DNA of 64,000 nt from Apiospora phragmitis. Taxonomy: Eukaryota; Ascomycota; Sordariomycetes; Amphisphaeriales; Apiosporaceae. A model generated the notes under the pieces. That model was not told where the DNA came from. It saw only the letters and a list, made by a program, of their open reading frames with translations, and searched no databases. Below, one piece after another: positions 35,701 through 48,608 of the stretch; position 1 is the first letter of the stretch, and the number at the start of each line of letters is the position of its first letter. The stretch covers positions 1,054,001 through 1,118,000 of the forward strand of contig JAQQWL010000011.1 of the NCBI GenBank assembly GCA_038363925.1, read 5' to 3'. The position numbers and the translations under genes were made by a program.

Positions 35701-37813
35701 CCCTAAGCCGAGCCACGCAGCGATGTCGACTACGGACCGCGAGGTGTGCCAATATCGTGGCCAACGTCAGAAAAGAGGCTGGCTGAACTCCAGAATGCTT
35801 CCAACGTATTGTGTTTCTCGTATCCGTAGATCCCAACAATGATCGGCTAAAAGTTTCTGGCATCAAGTAGATTAACCAGCCCGAGCTGTATCGCCGGTCT
35901 CGTGGGCACTTTCGCGAGTACTGCCCCTTATTCTTCTTGAAGCAGGAGCGTGGCTGGAATGCCGACGAGCCGTGTCTCGCGTATATCATCCTCGAAACCC
36001 AGCCGCGATCGAACGTATTGTTGCTGCCATCTTTATTCGTCGACTGTCTTCAAGCTGCCTAATGTAGACAACCGCCCAAAAGAGCGTTTTGCGACAATTT
36101 ACCCCGAATCCGTGAGATGTCTCACACAACTCCAAGCTATCGTATCGTCGGCGGCGAGAATTCACTATCAACCCGTGTTGACCGACGGGTGGCAATACCG
36201 CGACAGGGTACTCTCTTGCTCGCGATAGTAGGCAGAAGTCATCCCTGTTAGCATGGCTCAGGTGTTCGTTGTTGCTCTTCTGGGACACGGCAAGAGATCG
36301 AATAAGTAGGCAGCAGCCTGGGAGATATAGCCGAAACTGACTGCAGAGTGGGAATGCATCGCCGTCTCAAACTGGCAAATACCTTCACGTATAGCCGAGA
36401 AGTTGTAGCCGCGTTTCAAGTTCGAGCATCGTACTAGCGCGTTGGCTGTCGACCAGTTCTCGAGTCTTGTCTCGTGAGGTCACCCGCCTCAAGCTCGCTT
36501 CGTGAAGTCGAGGTCCTATTTGGGGAACCCAATGGTCAACTACCAATGTTGAGGACCAGAACATAATTGTGATTACTTGCTGGCCAAGTAGGCACCCGAT
36601 GATGCAGCCAAGGATCAGAGTCTCTCTACTTATCTACCGTCAGTAACTCCCGGCCAGTCGATTGCAGATGCCTCCTTTTGATGTGGCATGGGTTTGGCGC
36701 GTGAATACTGCCACTATCGTCATATCCTTAACAGTGAACATGAAATAAATGTCAGGCACATTCTCCCCGACACCGCCATTCTGAATCGCAAGCGCTAGTG
36801 CTGTATGAGCTACTGAATTCGGGGCAAGTTCTCGTAAAGGGGGAAGCGTACATGGATATGATGACAGCGTCCGAAGTAGGCAGAGCAGGCACCCGGCCCA
36901 CTGGTTCGAGGAGGTGGGTTTCGGCACAAACTAAGCGGTATCCATACCTAACTCGCGAAAGCACTCAAAGGCGGAAGAAGCCGACCACTGTAGCCGAAGG
37001 GAACAGTGATATGCACATCCTCCATTTCCAGCAGTGCTCAGAAAGCGTTTGCGGTACCTCGGCATGAATTGATGGCATAGGCTGATGGCAGTGTTGCAAT
37101 GGCAGCCGCGGCCTAAACGACGGACGAGTTTCCCTTGCGCTGACGCTGATGAAAATAGCACCAGGGGCCGCCGTCGAGCCTCGTGCGAGAGGCAGGGGGA
37201 ACCACACCAGAGACGATTCATGTTCGGGGTCGGGCCTTTTTTCTCCCTAGTCAGTTGGGCCAGTCGATATTAGAGCTGCCATGCTTGATATTGTTGCTCT
37301 ACCCGCAACCAGGTAAGAGGCATATCCAAAATCAGATGGCCACACCACTTCGTGGCAAGCGAACATGGTGGCGGCACCCAGATTCTGGAGCCGAGAAAAG
37401 GTGGCTTGCAAGGCCCACGGGAGAGTTTAATTCCTTTGGAGGCTGTGATGGAGGAGGAGTCCCTGCTGATTTACCCGGTTTCTCACTTCTGCCAACGGAG
37501 CCGCTGCAGCTATCATCATTGTCTACATGTCCAATGGCGATTTTTGCCAAGTACCAATCAGGCTAGGACGTTATCTTTAAGTAGCTTTGAGAGCGACATT
37601 ACACTCGTCGACACACGTAAGGGGTATCCTAGATTTCTCACCCTTGGATTGTCATTGCAGATGCCGCTGCTGGCGGGGGTAGCGTGTGGTCTGAGCCACC
37701 TTAAGGGAATATCACCAGGTATGTGAAGAACCCAAGTGCCCATTGCAACGCGCGGTGACGGTTTACACGTTGCCCACACCAGTTATCTTCCGTGCTGCAT
37801 TGTGCGGCACATT

Positions 37814-39370
37814 CTAGCGGTAAGAACTAAACTGGCTCGATCTTCCATGACTTCCTGCGTGTTGATCAACGAGTGTCGGGCCGTTTGTCACGGGTCGAGG
37901 ATTCTTCGCGGCAGAAATAATCATGGCCAGTGGCAGAACCATGGTTTTGCGATACAACTCTGACATCCGTGGCGAGCGGCCTTGATCGTCGCAAATGGAG
38001 TATGGGGTAATGACATGCGGCTCATGAAATTCTCCGGTGTAAGTATCCCAGCCTAGAGTCAACTGGAAGGTGAAGAGTCTGACTGCAAATTATCATCGAG
38101 ATCGACACCCCATAAGTTGTCATTAATTTGGCGTAGTCCGCCCAAAAGGTCCGCCTTGTAACGGTTGGATGGGTAAGCCATTTGATCATCGTATGACAGC
38201 TCTGGAAAGCCTGAGTGAAAATGATAGATCACTTCGCCGTGGGGGTGGAATCCAAAGAGGAGGTAGGGCCCGTCACCAGCAGTCCGCAAGACCGCCGCTG
38301 GCTCGCATCGCGCTGATGACAGCCAATATCAGCCCCCCCGGGTGTAGGGCCCGTGAAATGATGAGCCTGTATGTACGGCTCCTCAAGCACTGCCGGTGTC
38401 AGCGCTTGACATGGGTTCCAAGCCCGGCCCTACCTCATGCAAACCATTGAGAAGGCTCAACGATAGTAGTCGGCCCCATAGTTCGCGTGGACAGCACGGC
38501 ATCTGCCGTTATGGAGTCCTTGTTGACGAGGGCGAGGTATCGAAGTCTCGGGCAATAAGATAACCATATCTGTCACGAAGGAAGCGAGGGGCGATAGGAC
38601 ATTAGGGTAACATTGAGATGTTTCCTCCGCCAGCCGAACCGTTGCAATGAACGGCAAGCTAGCGGCAAACTCCGTCGGATTTGGCGACTTCGAGGATAAA
38701 CGGGAAGTGGAGCTTGAAACAATCAGGTTGGCACGGTCGACATGAAGGTCCAAGATGTCCAAGAAGTGCAGTTGCGGGGGGTTGTTTATTAACAATCCCA
38801 GTCGGTCACGAAATGCTCTCCGTCTCCTTCACATCACCATGTCATGTCGGGTGGACGAGAGGAAGGGGTCCGTCAATCCCTGATGTCCCACCCTTAGACT
38901 GCTGTACCAGTGTAGGATCCTCAACAAGGATTCCCTCCTGTAAACATTCAAGGGCAATAAAGCAAGAAACATGTCCAAAAAGAGGAGTGGGCCACACCTT
39001 GGCCTATGGTTCGTCCGGGTTCCTGGGCATCTGAATGAAATGAACACAGTCAACCTTGGTTCAGCCATATTGGACCGCTGCCAAGAGTAGGGTTGCACCG
39101 AAGCCTCGATAGCTCGGAGATTTTTCGCTTGACCGGGCTAGGCCGGCGGCACCGAGTTTCGAAACAGGTGGTTGTACATAGTGTAGCGGCTTGCTGACTG
39201 GATAGACAGAAGGCAACTTGCCAGTACGTATCCAGACTGATTCTCAAGATTTCTTGGGAAAAGCAAACAGCAGTACTAGGTAGTACATTCAGGCAGCCAC
39301 CATCGCCATGTCGTGTTGATGAACTTTCGTTTCTAGCTTTTGCAGCTTTTACCGAGAGCTCGGGCGCCAT
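37814..39370 (-). pseudogene. possible decayed gene, chain of minus-strand frames
   Basis: Five minus-strand open frames lie nearly end to end (39370-39050, 39098-38829, 38795-38457, 38289-38059, 38062-37814) in three different frames. Parts look protein-like, for example PTEFAASLPFIATVRLAEE at about 38680-38630, RYLALVNKDSITADAV at about 38540-38490, and PYLLFGFHPHGEVIYHFHSG then YPSNRYKADLLGGLR at about 38270-38130. The FGFHPHG piece resembles the HPHG motif of DGAT2-type acyltransferases, but the flanks do not confirm it. No complete gene model can be built. Confidence 0.2.
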
Positions 39371-40677
39371 AGGTTGACATCTCCAAGCTGAGCTGTGTAC
39401 CTTGTTACATGGGGGGGTTCCTGGAGATGTCGTTCAAGAATATGCAGCAAGCCGACGCCAGTAAGCCTGCCCAATCGAAGACAAACATTTTATTTCTGCG
39501 AAAAAGAACGGCGCCAATCATAGCTGGCTTTGTCGTCAAAACTACTCCAGGAAGGTCGTAACCGGTACGCCGCATATTCTACGGGCATGACCTCGGCTTG
39601 CTGTACGGTCGATCGTGGGCAGCGGCTTGCAAGTTGGTCATGATTTGCTCAGCATGCGGATCTGAGACTCGTGAGGAAGTTATGGACCTCGATAGCCATC
39701 TTGCCGACACGCCATTATTCCCGTGATGCAGTCCCGGGCCATGACATGGCATGACAGTATTCGCTGCGTGCGTGGTGGTGGTGAACAATTAAATATCGGC
39801 CAGTCATGGCACTTATTGCCGTACCAGAGGTTTTATTCATGCGGTCCTCGAAGCCCGCTAGGCTGGAATTTGGCCGCGGAACTGTCGAGTTGGAAAATAA
39901 ATAATGTGGTCTTGCCGTGAAGGAACCCGGAATCAGAGTCGCATCGTCATGCGCTGCACGCACCCTCACCACACACTACATGCAGGCGATCCCTGGCTAC
40001 GCAAGAGAGAGAAACCGGGATGCAATACCTTGTTGGGTGGTTATGGTTCCCGTGGAGTCCAACATCAACTGCGGCAATGAAAAAACGATTATGACAGCCC
40101 AAGCCCGATATAATACCAACGACTTCAGTGTCTCGGGCGTGAGGCAAGGCGACCACAAGGCGACCGATGAATATGCAGGTATACGTTGGAGGTGATTCGT
40201 ATACTGCAGTCACCCGTGAGGCAACAAGAGTTGTGGAATGTCTCGACGGCCACGTCTTCTCTTCTGTCGTTTTTTTGAGACCAGACTTGCCATGACTTGT
40301 GTGCTACTGCAAGCCGTCAATAATATCCTTTCAATGTGACCAGGTCGGTCTCACTTATGTTGAGCAATCAGTCGCCTTTTCGGGATATTCATGTTGGGCC
40401 AGGGTCCATCCAGCGATGTAACAGCGGTTCAAGATGGGCCTTGTTCGCTGGCAACGAACCAAATGACTGCTCTGTTTGGTACTTCGAGATGATGGAAGCG
40501 AAAGGGCGCCAGGTTGCCAGGACTGGCCGAAAACGAAGGGTTGCTTGCACATCATTTTTCATGTCTGAAGAGATGGAGATGACTTTAGTGGGTGGTTGGC
40601 TGGGGGTGGCAGTGAGCGGAAGTACAGTCACTCCCCCATTCACTCACTGATGTTGTAATGGTAGCAGGGCAGTTAGT

Positions 40678-40712
40678 AGTCGCTAGTCGCTAGTCGCTAG
40701 TCGCTAGTCGCT
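40678..40712 (+). repeat. tandem repeat, 7-base unit x5
   Basis: Five perfect head-to-tail copies of AGTCGCT lie in intergenic DNA. The array is short and looks like an ordinary minisatellite that would vary in copy number. Confidence 0.9.
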
Positions 40713-43700
40713 AGGCGTGGTGTGGGTGGATGCTGGCCAGTGTGTTGTGGATGGATGATGAGGGTGAGCAAGTGGGTAATAATCCCATGGGCCTAACCGC
40801 GAAATGCCGGCTTATTGTTCGGCCAAGAATTGCGACAGAATCGAAATCTTGCTGCGCAAGTGCCTGGCCCTGACTAACTTTCATCTTGACGGTGACAAAA
40901 CCATGATGATGGTGCTAATGGGATCGTCTTGTTTATTATAGATTAGTAGCACATGCACCTTTGATAGAAGGCACTCCAACTCACCACACAGTCGCCGCGC
41001 TAATCAGCCTCATGAAACCGGTCTCAAGCGGGCGGCATTGCAGCGTGCATGCCCTGCTTCTCTTATTCCTCTCTTGCGCCAATATCCAGGATAGCCGATA
41101 AGGCAGAAAGCCCGGTTAGGTGAGCGTAAAAGGGCATGGGATTTGGCTGCCGAGACAGTCCAGCCGAGCTGGAACCGTAGACCGGTTTCCCAATCGCTCC
41201 GCTTCACTGCAGCATCTCAACAGGAAAAAGAAATAGGGGTGGAATCGAGTCTACCGTCGATCCTATTACCATCATTTACCTTTGGCTGCAATTCCGAACA
41301 GGCGTCGTGAACAACATCACGCATTGTCGAACATGTTGCAGGCTGTCTGGCTGCCTTGTGAGGAAAATAAATAATAAGGGTAAGGGGAGCCCCGGCTTGA
41401 TGCCGTAGTCTGGCATCCAATAGACCGGAAGTGAGAAGTGCGCAGTGTGGAGGTGCATATGATGTATGATACTGATACTACCTGGACGTTGGAGACGGCC
41501 AACTCCATTTTACCCTACTATTACCTGCAGTCTCGTAATCTGATACTCGGTAAAATCGCAACGGCTAAGTAGTCTGGCCTGGTTCTGGTGTCTGATGCTA
41601 TTGAGCTGTGAATAAGGAGCAACGCATAATTGTGTAGTGGAGACTGGCGAGCGGGCGGGCGGCACGGGTGAAAAGAGGTTGAATGCGGTCTGCAGTGCGG
41701 TCGTCTATCCCAAGTAAGTACGTACCAGCATGTGCCGTGAGCCATGAGCACGCGTTCGTACTCCGTCTACTCCATGCCATGTATGGGTACCTTAAGATGG
41801 AAGGGCATACATACCTAGCAGGCATGGATAGCAAGCAGGACAGGCATGGCGAGCATGGCGGGCATGGAAGACTTGGGTTCCATTGAATCCATCCATGATC
41901 CATGAGTCCGTGATCCAACCATCCATCCCTCTAACCCATATGTAATCATTCAGAACCAATCTTGATGTCTCTTCGGGGAGATTCCCTTATTCGAAACATA
42001 AATTTTGGCCCTGTTTCACGCCCGCCAGTCCCGCACTTCGCGCTTCGTAGCCGGTAGCGGCGGGGTCTCCAATAACAAATAAATCCAGGGTTCCTAGTTT
42101 AGAAAACTTAACAGCCAGGCACATTTGATGATTCAGAAGTGACCAACCAGCTATTGGATGGCAAGATGTGCCGAGATTATGGATTCGCCGTCTGTGTGTC
42201 TCCCTCGCGGGTGGGTGATACATATACTAACCACGTCAAGTCCTGTTGCTTTTTAGGTGCAGGTAGGCAAAGAATTAAGAACAGGCCCGAGCAGGCGTAC
42301 CGCTACTGTATCACCACCTGCTGCTGCAACTACGACGTATATGTATGGCCGTATAGGTCCATATAGGCATGCTGGAGGTGCTGTAGGACCCGCTAGAGGC
42401 CTGCCCCAGGTAACCGGTTCCCACACATTGCGAGATCCGAAAAAGGTGTAACGCATGGACTAACCCTACATGTAGTTCTTTCTCGCTTCGGCAGCCTGCA
42501 TGTCTGCTGGGAGGGTTGGAGGGTTGCCCCATCACCCATGCCCTGCGCATCTTTCCCATTTCGTACTTGCGCAATCATGTTCGAGCGGGCCGCTACCACG
42601 TCCTTCCTCAATCATCCCTCGCGGGCCAACTCGAGTACAGTACAGTAACATGTACGTACCTCTGCCTGTCAGCCATCCTGCCACCCATCAATGTTCCCAC
42701 ACACTTGGTTTGGTTTTGCACTTGGTTGTACTGCATCCTTCCTCTTCCTCTTCTCAGGTTCGTCTACTCGATTCTTCCCAGTACGGCACGGTACAGTACA
42801 GGACCGTACGTACGCGGAGAATAAACCGTGGTCTACATCAATGGCCATGGACATCCAGCATCGAATGAATTAAGGACACCATCATTATCATCATGAGATG
42901 AGACCGAACCTGTTACCGGGCCACATGGAGCGCATCCCACTATAAAAGAAATATCGGCTATAAAATTCCCGGTATACTATTTACATACCGGGACCCTTGA
43001 AAACTTTCCTGCTTAGGTAAATGGCAATTTCCATCACGACTCTACAAATGAAGTAATGGATGTACAGTGAGTACTTACATACCTCACTGACCCTGGCCTG
43101 CCCTGGTCTGCCCTTGTCGATGGAGCCCTGCTCAGTCCTACAAAGCCTGGACGCGGCATGTGTTGCCAATAGCAGCTAGTGAATCGCCATCCTCTAACCG
43201 AACAGACAGCCCTGTAGCATATCCAATGTAACTTGGCGCCACCTACTCTGATCTGACCTACATACCTACAGACCTTAAGTTAGGAATTAACAGGAATATT
43301 GAACCATTTGTTCCTTTGACGTACTGCCCCTCCTCCGCCTCGGCTTGGTGGCCACTCACGTCGACCCCCTACCTACTACCTACCCTTCAATTACATACGC
43401 CCCCTTTACGTCTGCCATCTTGGTATCCCGTGTATATCAAACGCTTCTCCGCGTTCCAATGCGCCTAGTCGTCTGTCACTGGGTAGTATTGCGTAGTATT
43501 GCGTAACGACCTCGGAGCTACATGACCCCCCCCCCCAGCTCGGCTGTGATTCGTGGTGTGACGGACGACCAGTCTTGGTACCAGGGTCTATCCCAGACAC
43601 ATTGTCTGCTTTTTCTGGTTTAAAGACGATTTCACCCTCCCTCCAGCATATGTAGTCAACCGCTCTCCACCACCCCGAACAGTCCCTTTCGTCAACCTAG

Positions 43701-44135
43701 GGACCACGCCAGCAGACTACTTCACCTCGAGTGGACCGGCACGACGGTAACTAATCACACCGGTTTGCACCTGCACACACCGGCTTCCACGCCTCCAACG
43801 CCCAACGACACGAGCGACCCTGCCTACTGGTTCTTGTAGCCTGTGGCTCCCTTGCTTTTGCTTGCCGTAGGGCAGACAGTTTCGTCACTTGCCCAGGTCA
43901 TCCTCGAATCCGGGCACTCGGTATCGACTGCAGCTCACCTCTGCATGTGCTGAACGGGGAAAGAAGGCGCCTCTCACCACCTCACCATCCCCGGCGGATA
44001 GCAGTACTCCAGTCTCTCTACTTATATAGAACCTCTGATGGATCCCTGGACGTTTGCTTGCTGCACTGCAACCAACCTTTCCTGAAATCTCCTGCGACCA
44101 ACCAAGGTCTCTCATCTCCTCGTCCCAAGCATACC

Positions 44136-45530
44136 ATGGTGGACTCTATGGCCCGACCCTACAACTCGTGGGCTCATGAGCCGTATTCCTCAAATGAAGG
44201 CCCCTACTACCGCCCAGACTCGTCCAGACAAGGTCAACGCCTTCCTCCATCCTCGTCTTTTCTCTCGCAAACCCCGCCTCCGAGCGCCACAGAAGCCCGA
44301 GAGACAGTCTACAAACAACAAAGTCCTTATGCGGTGCATCCCGCGGCACCGACGCCTGCTCATCATATGACACCAAGGCCCTTGGCCTCTCCCACTGAGA
44401 GACAGGTGACTAACCAGCCTGGCCAGCGCCCGCCGGATATATATGCTCGTCTTTCACCCACCTACTCTTCGGGTGCAAGTGATCAAACCGGGGATGTCCC
44501 AGACCAATTTCGACCGCCACAACAGAATATTTCATCAAGAGTGCCTCCTCCATTGACACCCCCAATGAGACAGTACAGAGACATGCCTCATACATATCCA
44601 CACCCACACCCGCCGCCGCCGTTGCCGCTGCCGCCTTCGCAGTCTTCGGCTCACCGGTCCCTTCCTGGCCCTCGTGGCAAAGACCTCCGCATTCAGCCAC
44701 CACTACATGTTATGAACTCACCAAGCCAGTCGAATATGCCATGGTCACCAAACTCGGCAAGCAGCCGCTCTGATAAAATGAAGATCTCACAACTCGTCGA
44801 CAGCGGACCAACAACAAGTTCGTCGCGTGCTGCGTCTAAGCGACCTGAAGTCTCGCGAGCCACCGGCCCAGGACGTAAGTCTTACCGGCTCAAGGTCCGT
44901 CAACAGCCAATGGCTGCGAGATCTTGCGGATTCGGCGAAAGAGACCGTAGAGTTGTTGATCCGCCACCCATCGTCCAGCTTTCTATCGACGACCCGGATG
45001 CCTCACCGGACGAGATCAAGGCACAACTGAAGCACCCGTTCGCCGTTGTCCATGCTACCATCTGGAATGAGACAGGCGAGCAAGACTGTTCGGCTATGCC
45101 GGAGGACTACCGGCAGCAGAGGCGGCTGATGGGCACCGTGGTGGCCTCGCCCTTCGTCGGGAATGACGACAAGGGCGAGGAGGGCTGCTTCTTCTGCTTC
45201 GCCGATCTGTCCGTGCGTACGCCTGGATCGTTCCGGCTCCGGTTCTCCATCATGTTCCTGGACCCAACCAACACGGCCATCGGGCACCGAACCCCCATCT
45301 GCGCCATCACCATGAGCGACGTCTTTACGGTCTACAATGCCAAGGACTTCCCCGGCATGCAGGCCAGCACGGCGCTTACGAAGCGCCTCAAGGACCAGGG
45401 TTGCCTCATCTCCATCAAGAAGGGGAGCGAGAAGACGGGTGGGGGCCACGGCCGTGACGACAGCGACGATGATGAAGAAGATGACGACGAAGATGGCCGT
45501 GGCAAGAAGCCCAAGCGACAGCGCCGATAG
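44136..45530 (+). CDS. velC: velvet-domain regulator, VelC-like
   Basis: This is a fungal velvet-family transcription regulator. The velvet domain (about residues 250-430) holds YRLKVRQQPMAARSCGFGERDRRVVDPPPI split over its start, then SAMPEDYRQQRRLMGT, VASPFVGNDDKGEEGCFFCF, DLSVRTPGSFRLRF, SDVFTVYNAKDFPGM and LTKRLKDQGCLISIKK. The CGFGERDRR form, the MPEDYRQQRRLMG insert and the long Pro-rich N-terminus fit VelC better than VeA, VelB or VosA. VelC in Aspergillus affects sexual development. One exon of 464 residues ends in an acidic run and a basic nuclear-localisation-like tail (GKKPKRQRR). I chose the ATG at 44136 for its context (ATACCATGG). The frame is open upstream to 43947, so a longer N-terminus is possible. 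Confidence 0.9.
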   Translation: MVDSMARPYNSWAHEPYSSNEGPYYRPDSSRQGQRLPPSSSFLSQTPPPSATEARETVYKQQSPYAVHPAAPTPAHHMTPRPLASPTERQVTNQPGQRPPDIYARLSPTYSSGASDQTGDVPDQFRPPQQNISSRVPPPLTPPMRQYRDMPHTYPHPHPPPPLPLPPSQSSAHRSLPGPRGKDLRIQPPLHVMNSPSQSNMPWSPNSASSRSDKMKISQLVDSGPTTSSSRAASKRPEVSRATGPGRKSYRLKVRQQPMAARSCGFGERDRRVVDPPPIVQLSIDDPDASPDEIKAQLKHPFAVVHATIWNETGEQDCSAMPEDYRQQRRLMGTVVASPFVGNDDKGEEGCFFCFADLSVRTPGSFRLRFSIMFLDPTNTAIGHRTPICAITMSDVFTVYNAKDFPGMQASTALTKRLKDQGCLISIKKGSEKTGGGHGRDDSDDDEEDDDEDGRGKKPKRQRR

Positions 45531-47037
45531 CATGAGCCGAGTCTCGCAATCGTGTCTGGAGGCGGCAATGGGGGATCCTCCATCATCCCTCTTTTGATTT
45601 ACGGTGTTCTATTTAGAGATTGGGCATACACACGCAGAGAAGGAGAAGAGATAGCCGTTTTACGGGGAACCATTTTCTTTGTCGCCTTTTTCCCCCTATT
45701 TGAGGTGCAAGGAAAATGGAAAAGGTGGGCGTCTTGATTTAGCTTTTTGTTTTTCACTTTCTGCTTTAGGCTTAAAGCATGGATGATACCACTTTCACTT
45801 CTCGAGGCACGGCATTATCTGTTTATGGGATAGGAGGTCAAATGACTATATTTTGGATACCACTCATCGAGAGCAAGAAGAAGCATCAGCGACTGCATTG
45901 TGAACATGGAGACTGGGAAAGAGCGGGAAAGGTGGGAAACCAATGGTCCACCAATCGAGTCTGCTTGTCGAGGTCAAGCAGGCAATGATGAGGCTTACGA
46001 ATTTTGTTTCTTTTTTTCTCCGGTTTGAGGATAGGGAACACAACTACACTACACATTTTTACGGGGCAGGGGGAGGAGATAATGGGAATCGTCGGGATGA
46101 TGAAGATTTTGTCCTAGCTCTTACAGTTCACGTAACCTACCTTACCTACCTACTCGGGTCCGTGGCCTGCAGGACTTGGGCTGGTGCTGTTACTGCTAGG
46201 TAATGTCGGATCATCAGTCAGTTCTTGTTTTACGCACACCGTTTTCCGGTACAACGACCAGACTTTTGGCTCCTATTCGTGCTACCTCTAGACATTGATA
46301 CCATATATACTGCATGTAATGAACGATTTACTTATTCAACCCCCGGTGCCTTGCAGACAATCTTTCATCTATGTCGAGTAATGTCCAGAAGTATCACCCA
46401 ATCCAGACTTATGAAGCCAGTCTGGAAGTGACTCGAGGGCTTGCCGGTAAGAAATACACGCCTGTAAAGAAGCAGCTGGTTTGGTTCGAGTAAAACCTAC
46501 TTAGCTATCTATCAATCAACTCAAAGACCCTGAATCTTGATATCCAAACGGGGGTCTAAAAACAGCGCCCCTCCTAGCTTTATCACCAAGTACGATGAAA
46601 AGGGTCCATCCCGGGGCTTGGCGTCTGTTCCCCAACATTTGGATCAGGCTAGCTCCCCCATAAGGTTGTTACTGCCATTGGTTCAATTCCAGCTTTGGAG
46701 CTCTGAGAGAAGAAAAGCTGCTGCAGCTTAAACCTCCAAGCTCCTCCAGGCTTGTCAATTGGCGCTAAACCCGAAAAATCGAGCTGAGGGAAAAACCCGG
46801 AGAACGGAGAACGGAGAACGGAGAAAAAAATCCCAACATCTAAGAGGAAGGAACCAGTCAATTGGTTCAATCAAATCTCTTGTCCAACGTGCTTGCTATC
46901 ACCGGAGATTCGCCAATTGACTGCCTCTGTCAATCTGCTTGACTCCGACTCCATTCCTTTTTTCGTTCTCTGGTTTTTCTGTTCCGTCCACCCTTCTTTT
47001 CTCTCGCATTTCACCTAACACACCCTTATCAGCAGCC
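45531..47037. other. intergenic, velvet 3' flank and PDH E1 alpha promoter
   Basis: No gene is supported. A short AGAACGG tandem repeat lies at about 46800-46822. The last 90 bases before the PDH start are CT-rich, as in many strongly expressed fungal genes. Confidence 0.5.
46800..46822 (+). repeat. tandem repeat, AGAACGG about x3
   Basis: Three copies of AGAACGG are followed by a partial copy and an A run, upstream of the PDH E1 alpha gene. No function is evident. Confidence 0.7.
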
Positions 47038-48608
47038 ATGTTCTCTCGCGCGCTGAGGGTACCGAGAGCTGTCCCGGCCCTGCGCACTCGCGCTCGCGCC
47101 GCCGCTCCCACTGCTCCCTTTGTGAACGCCGTCCGATCCGTCACCACCAATGCCGCCAGCGCAACCCTCGAGAAGGGTGTCCCGGAGGTACGCTTCTCCA
47201 AAATTGATTGCTCCCATGCTTCGAGTCCGGGGCGACAGAGAGAGGCCAGACAGCTTTGCTCGCTCGCCCGCCAACCCCAATCTGCGACTCGGGGCCACCG
47301 AACGGAGTGGACGGAACATGCTGACATGAATCAAATCTTGGCACTGTAGGACGACGACAAGCCCTTCCAGATCACATTAAGCGACGAGAGCTTCGAGACA
47401 TACGAGCTGGACCCCCCGCCCTACACCCTCGATGTCACCAAGAAGGAGCTGAAGAAGATGTACTACGACATGGTCGTCACCCGGTACGAAATTCCCCTGA
47501 ATTATGTGGCCATTGCTTGTCTGCATTGTCATATATATATACATATGTATATATATTTCAGACCTGATCTAGGACTAACTTTCTCCTAGTCAAATGGAGA
47601 TGGCCGCCGACAGGCTATACAAGGAGAAGAAGATCCGAGGTTTCTGCCATCTGTCCACCGGCCAGGAGGCTGTCGCCGTCGGTATCGAGTCCGCCCTGAC
47701 CAAGGAGGATGATATCATCACTGCCTACCGATGCCACGGTTACGCCATGATGCGTGGTGGTTCCGTGCGCTCCATCATTGGCGAGCTGCTCGGTCGCCGA
47801 GAGGGTATTGCCTACGGCAAGGGTGGTTCTATGCACATGTTCACCAAGGGCTTCTACGGCGGTAACGGTATCGTCGGTGCTCAGGTCCCCGTTGGTGCCG
47901 GTCTGGCCTTCGCCCACAAGTACACTGGCCGCAAGAACTGCAGCATCATCCTCTACGGTGACGGTGCTTCCAACCAGGGTCAGGTCTTCGAGGCCTTCAA
48001 CATGGCCAAGCTCTGGAAGCTCCCTGCTCTGTTCGGTTGCGAGAGTATGTTTTCCTGTATCTGAGAACCTGCTGGATTTTCCGCTAACGGATTGGATAGA
48101 CAACAAGTACGGTATGGGTACCTCTGCCGCTCGATCCTCCGCTTTGACCGACTACTACAAGCGTGGTCAGTACATGCCTGGTCTCAAGGTCAACGGTATG
48201 GATGCTCTCGCTGTCAAGGCTGCCGTCAAGTATGGTAAGGAGTGGGCTGTTGCCGAGAACGGCCCCATGGTCCTCGAGTACGTCACCTACCGTTACGGTG
48301 GTCACTCCATGTCCGACCCCGGTACCACCTACCGAACCCGTGAGGAGATCCAGCGCATGCGATCCAACAACGACCCCATTGCCGGACTCAAGCAGAAGAT
48401 CCTCGACTGGAACGTCGTTTCCGAGGAGGAGCTCAAGGGTATCGACAAGGAGGCCCGCAAGCACGTCAACGAGGAGGTTGCCATTGCCGAGGCCATGGCC
48501 CCCCCGGAGACCACCCCCAAGATCCTGTACGAGGACATCTACGTCCCCGGCAGCGAGCCCCCGTTCATCCGCGGTCGTGTCCCCGAGGAGAACTACTACT
48601 TCAACTAA
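47038..48608 (+). CDS. pda1: pyruvate dehydrogenase E1 component alpha subunit, mitochondrial
   Basis: This is the alpha subunit of the thiamine-diphosphate-dependent E1 of the mitochondrial pyruvate dehydrogenase complex, converting pyruvate to acetyl-CoA with E1 beta, E2 and E3. Four exons (47038-47187, 47350-47483, 47590-48044, 48100-48608) join in frame to 415 residues, the normal size. An Arg/Ala-rich mitochondrial targeting peptide begins at [45 protein letters not shown] and GGSMHMF are visible. So is the thiamine-diphosphate motif from GDGASNQG to ENNKYGMG, interrupted by intron 3. The regulatory phosphorylation loop [14 protein letters not shown] is intact. Codon use is strongly C-ending, which suits high expression. 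The first intron is 162 bases, and the others are 55-106. Confidence 0.97.

Larger units (their letters stand above)
32749..44135. other. 11.4-kb gene-poor region between tRNA-Phe and the velvet gene
   Basis: I find no intact protein gene here. Open frames are short, lie on both strands and match no family. The GC content looks like that of the rest of the window. Small repeats occur: AGTCGCT x5 at 40678-40712, ACAT repeats at 34622-34640, AGTAC repeats near 42636-42646, and CTAC-rich tracts near 43260-43400. A possible decayed gene (37814-39370) is listed separately. The last kilobase should contain the velvet gene promoter and 5' leader, with an 11-base C run near 43526. Confidence 0.5.

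Noticed and set aside
35595..36290. Overlapping short frames on both strands suggesting a decayed gene
   Set aside because: Protein-like wording was too weak and too mixed between strands to support even a relic.
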